This document shows, piece after piece, positions 60,269 to 64,000 of a stretch of DNA of 64,000 bases. The DNA lies in the NCBI GenBank assembly GCA_029964075.1, contig CM057135.1:30245366-30309365 (forward strand). The letters run 5' to 3'. The stretch comes from Patiria pectinifera (Eukaryota; Echinodermata; Asteroidea; Valvatida; Asterinidae). The notes below the pieces were generated by a model, which was given only the letters and a program-made list of their open reading frames with translations, was not told the DNA's origin and ran no database searches. The translations under genes were made by a program, and so were the position numbers. Numbering within the stretch: the first letter of the stretch is position 1; every line of letters begins with the position of its first letter.

Positions 60269-61690
60269 CTAATAATACAATAAAAATTCCTGCAAATAAC
60301 AATGACTAAACAGCTAGAAAATGGTAGCTAGCCCACGCTACACTGCACAAAATGAATGCGGCATTTTATGTACATGTACACATGCCAAAAATTGACATGT
60401 GATGTGTCAAACGTAAAATTTGAGGAAAATATTTCACGTGATTAGAACATATGGATTCACAGAAACCCTATTCTACATTGAGAATTACAATATCATGGCA
60501 AAATTTGCAGCTCGAAATATGGCACTTACCCTTTCCAAAGCCGTCTTAAGAGTACTGGAATTTAACGTCTTCGCTTCGACTCGTCTTGTCAATGTTTTCT
60601 GACTTCTGAATAAATTACATCAACTGTATGTAATATGCTCCATTTATTCTTCCGGTTTGCGCTGGTTTCCAGTAATGATAAAGTTCACGAAATCGGGTAC
60701 CATCCTGCCGTGACGGGTCAGATATTATAGAACATGTAGATAGTGTAATAACACAAGGTGGCGCTATTCAAAATTAACAGTGCAGGTCTGCCAATAAATG
60801 AGGCTTGGGAGCACTGAACAAAAATGAACAACTTAAATTTCCAATAATGCCGAGAACTCTAAAGAGATCGCAGCCCCCTTAAAAGTTCCTTCCCCTGCCA
60901 GAGCAAATATGGACCATCTCATTGTCACAAATCATTGGGCCTATTTCCCAAAGCTTTAAAGAAAGTCAAAATATAATTATGTTACCGTAAATCACTTCTC
61001 GAACCAAAGCACTAAATAACTGGACACAAGAGTACAAGAGATATGTAACAGGAATGTGTATTTTTAATAACATCTAAAAGAAAAATTGGTCATGCCCATT
61101 TCAAAATAATCCACCCCCCCCCCATAAAAAAGTTTACAAATGTGACACATTTTTAACATTTTACAGTCGAGTTTAGTAATCATGGCAATTTCATTCATGT
61201 GAATAAAACAAAGTTAACATCATATCTATAGCTGTTCACATTACATTCAGTCCTGCACTGATCAATTTCTCAAGTTACAAGTTATGATTTGAAGAAACAA
61301 AATAACAAGTTGCAAAAGCCCGAATTCAAAAAATTGGTTGCATCTTTCTTTTTCTAGCCGGGGTCTATGAAGACTGAAGAACATTGAAAGAATTGTATCT
61401 TTAATGTTTACTTATGAGTCAAACACCGCACTATCATTGGGAAATCTTCATGAATACTTAGTCATACTAACTGTAAGGTCAGTGACATGGAAAGCATGAA
61501 TAAAATGAACTGCAAAATTGGAATATTTTGTGATTCTCAAAGCCATATCCCCATTTTAATTTTTTTTTAAGTTTGTGCAAAACTTAATTTTGCAATCATG
61601 TGTTTCATACAATCTTGTTTTTATACAAATCCAAATGAATCTTAGGATGCCATTTACCCGTTGCCATGAAAACCTCTGGCAGTGCAAATG
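60269..61690. other. Intergenic DNA, no gene recognised
   Basis: No feature can be supported. An X-box-like GTTGCCATGAAAAC lies at about 61663-61676, some 0.8 kb downstream of the centrin gene. Confidence 0.4.
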
Positions 61691-61880
61691 TCTATAGACA
61701 AATCTGGTCACGTGATCACTGTACACTCATGCGGCCCCCTTCAATGGTGAAGCACTGTGCATGCTATTGTACAAAGCAACTACCCATGATGGATTATTTG
61801 AACAATAGCTAACACAATGCTTTCGCCATTGAAGGGGGCCTTCATGATAGAATTGCGGCGTGCCCAGATTGGTCTATAGA
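61691..61880 (+). mobile_element. MITE family B, copy 2
   Basis: The terminal inverted repeats are TCTATAGACAAATCTGG (61691-61707) and CCAGATTGGTCTATAGA (61864-61880), with one mismatch. Inner arms GGCCCCCTTCAATGGTGAAG and CGCCATTGAAGGGGGCC also pair, so most of the element is palindromic. TA-bearing ends are compatible with Tc1/mariner, but symmetry hides the duplication. It is homologous to 27820-27957 in opposite orientation. Confidence 0.8.
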
Positions 61881-62317
61881 ATATTAAGGGTACAGGTAGT
61901 CGAAGCATGCTCAATATCGGACCACAAAATCAATGGATAAATCTGCCATGCAATGGTTTCGTGGGCAATGGTACACCATTATGTGGAAAGAGCGCCCTCA
62001 ACCACCTGCACGGACTCAATACTCAATATTTTTGAATACATACATACAAATTCCGACTTGATATAAATTAACAAAGTAATTACTCTATACAAGACATGTC
62101 TCAAAACTATATACAGGGTTTGTTATGAATTTTATGTACACCAAACATTGAATGAAAGAAAAGAACATACCCAAACATAAGCGTAGTTCAGAGGACCAGT
62201 TTGGTCCATGGCAGCTTGGTCGCTTTTATAAGCACTGTTCCCCTTCGAAATTGTTTTACACTTCGGTCTATGAAACTACTCCAAATCCCTCCCCCCTAAA
62301 AAACATCTTTCACTCAA

Positions 62318-62323
62318 TTTATT
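62318..62323 (-). terminator. Candidate poly(A) signal of centrin
   Basis: AATAAA on the minus strand lies about 170 bases beyond the centrin stop. It is followed by a U-run and G-rich stretch (GTTTTTTAGGGGGGAGGG), a plausible downstream element. Confidence 0.4.
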
Positions 62324-62490
62324 TGTGTTTGGTGGGTGTTTTAACACATATATTAAGTACACTTTTACAATGCTACATTGACAGTTTCTGCCTACATCTG
62401 TGCGAGACTAGCCGTACTATCTGGTCTACCACGAAGTAATTCGGCAGCTATAAAATGACTTTTGCTGGATGGAATTTCAGAAGTTGTTGA

Positions 62491-62580
62491 TCAGTAGAGA
62501 CTCGTCTTCTTCATTATCCGTAGGAATTCCTGCTCGTTGATTTCACCGTCGCCGTCCCTGTCAGCTTCATCGATCATTTC
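62491..62580 (-). CDS. CETN2: Centrin last exon: EF-hand 4 and stop
   Basis: The exon encodes [20 protein letters not shown] and RIMKKTSLY, then TGA. The EF4 loop has D-D-D-E at positions 1, 3, 5 and 12. The KKTSLY tail carries the serine that is a PKA target in vertebrate centrin. The acceptor is TTGCAG|GAA. Confidence 0.97.
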   Translation of the reverse strand, partial: EMIDEADRDGDGEINEQEFLRIMKKTSLY

Positions 62581-63907
62581 CTGCAAGACAGAAAATGGAG
62601 AAAAAAAAAGATGTTCGGAATGTGACTGTCTTGTTAACAATTAATATAGCCCTCTATTGACTCAACTCAAAAACGTGTCCAGTGAAAAAAAAACCAAGAG
62701 AAACCATACATGTATGTAGATTAATTCAAATGCCATCTTTCAGAGATATGCTTGCCGTTACGCAATGTGAATCAATTATTTTTTATTTGCAAAGGGGAGA
62801 TCTGACAATTTAAAATCTCCCTTTTCACTTAAAATTATCCTTTTTGAAAGTATAACACATTCCCAATGAAGACGTTACCTGTTCTCTGCAGGTTATTTGA
62901 ACAGGTATATACTGGGGTAGTCACAACTGACCACAGAGCAGACTCTCTGGGTGTGAATGAAGTTCCCTTTTATTGACCATGCAGTATTCCCCACAATCAA
63001 GAGTTGCACTCAAGTAAATCATAACTCATCAAAAGCCAATCACAAGTCATGCAGTCGCATGAAAAGTCACTTAAACAAAGTGTGACAAAGACGTTCTATT
63101 GTCGTTGTTTCATGTTTATCAAGTGTAACTTGTGAACTGACTGGTGAATTATTTTTTGACTTGTGATTTCACTCTCGATTTACTCGATTACAATTCTGAT
63201 TCCAAGGTGAAACCTTTAAGCATTCCAAGCTTGAAGCTTTTTAGCGAAACTATTTCATCCAGTCAGAATTCTGGGGATCCTTCTTGTGGAAGTTTTGCCT
63301 CCTTACCTGCAACTCTTCATCTGTCAGGTTCTCTCCAAGCTCCTTGGCGACTCGCTTCAGGTTCTTGAAGGAGATTTTGCCCGTGTTGTCGTCATCAAAT
63401 AACTTGAAGGCCTTCAGGATCTCTTCCCTGGAATCTTTCTCACTCTGTTGGGGAATAAGCCATTAATAAAAATAAGATACGTTATAGCACATGCAAACAA
63501 CATTGTAACAAAGATAATCACGTAACAATCAAGAAACGAGCGCCGTTATAATAATTTCAATGTATATCTTTTTGCCTACTTGGAATAATATTGCTAGTGT
63601 ATGCAATCTCATTTGTAATTTGACCAACGTCTATGTGACATTAAAGATAATGTCATCTGGATTTCAAATGCTATGTGCATGAATTTTATAGAGTGCTATG
63701 GAATACAGCAACACACTTGAATGAAGAGGAAGTTACAAAAGGAACATCCAAGAATTTTTGGAAGGTTTTTCCCCTAACCATCTTTGCTGTCATCATGGTC
63801 AGGAACTCATTGAAGTCGATCGTCCCGGTGTTCTCCTTGTCGAAGTCTTGAATCATCTTCTTAATCTCCTCTTTCTTGGGTTCGAAACCCAACGCTCTCA
63901 TGGCCAC
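62491..63907 (-). CDS. CETN2: Centrin (CETN1/2 type), 3' part of gene
   Basis: Three exons, 63907-63779, 63444-63307 and 62580-62491, join in phase 0 to encode the last 118 residues of a protein usually about 170 long. The N-terminus and EF-hand 1 lie beyond the right edge. Centrins are calcium-binding proteins of centrioles and basal bodies; CETN2 also joins the XPC repair complex and a nuclear-export complex. [19 protein letters not shown] is a near-invariant centrin block. EF2 ([12 protein letters not shown]) has acidic or oxygen-bearing residues at the key positions, EF3 ([12 protein letters not shown]) lacks the final Glu, and EF4 ([12 protein letters not shown]) is canonical. The C-terminus KKTSLY is the CETN1/2 signature and differs from CETN3. 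Confidence 0.97.
63307..63444 (-). CDS. CETN2: Centrin exon: EF-hand 3
   Basis: The 138-nt phase-0 exon encodes [16 protein letters not shown], the EF3 loop [12 protein letters not shown], and [18 protein letters not shown]. It is almost identical to vertebrate CETN2. EF3 lacks Glu at loop position 12 (Asn instead), as in the vertebrate protein, so it is probably a weak calcium site. The acceptor is CAACAG|AGT and the donor is CAG|GTAAGG. Confidence 0.97.
63779..63907 (-). CDS. CETN2: Centrin exon: EF-hand 2
   Basis: The 129-nt phase-0 exon encodes [20 protein letters not shown], the EF2 loop [12 protein letters not shown], and FLTMMTAKM. The donor is ATG|GTTAGG, slightly weak, but the protein junction M-SEKD matches the family exactly. 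The acceptor is TCCCAG|GTG. Upstream exons are outside the window. Confidence 0.96.
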
Positions 63908-64000
63908 CTGGGAGTAAGGAAAAAGTGGTGAAATAATGCCAAAAAAACCCCAAAATGTCACCTACTATTGCGTCTAAATAAATTATAGACTAAGGAAATG

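Overview
This is a eukaryotic, AT-rich, intron-rich window from a marine invertebrate, most likely a deuterostome (echinoderm or hemichordate type). I infer this from the gene content, the very frequent ACATGTACATGT-like words, the tRNA-derived SINE heads and the short inverted-repeat transposons. I cannot name the species. Only two protein-coding genes can be supported, both on the minus strand; nearly all other long reading frames look like chance frames in non-coding DNA.

Gene 1 fills most of the window. It is a complete Fe65-family adaptor (APBB1/APBB2 type), with the start codon at 47107 and the stop at 9044-9042. Twelve coding exons join with matching phases into an 877-residue protein: an acidic N-terminal half, a WW domain, and two PTB domains separated by a short polyglutamine linker. 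The 5' end is spread out (a 12.2 kb first intron, a possible second promoter near 39 kb) and the seven exons of the C-terminal PTB2 half are compact (9.0-13.5 kb). About 6 kb downstream of the stop looks like a long 3' UTR ending at a good poly(A) signal near 3.0 kb. The large introns hold transposon remnants and several GC-richer islands with homeobox, POU-like and RFX-like motifs that may be enhancers.

Gene 2 is the 3' part of a centrin (CETN1/2 type) at 62491-63907. Three exons carry EF-hands 2-4 and the KKTSLY C-terminus. Its first exon(s) lie beyond the right edge.

The left end (1-3000) is repeat-rich and has foldback elements, including a perfect 100-bp palindrome and a hairpin with 47-bp perfect arms. 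The 15 kb between the genes contains no recognisable gene. It holds a four-unit tandem array (51.3-55.7 kb, base unit about 0.88 kb). Each unit carries a tRNA-like SINE head. One unit is interrupted by a 380-bp transposon with TAA target duplications, and another by a CTCC-rich minisatellite.

At least six families of short non-autonomous elements can be recognised by terminal inverted repeats, target duplications or a second copy in the window. There is no CRISPR array, rRNA or intact tRNA gene, and no viral gene was recognised.
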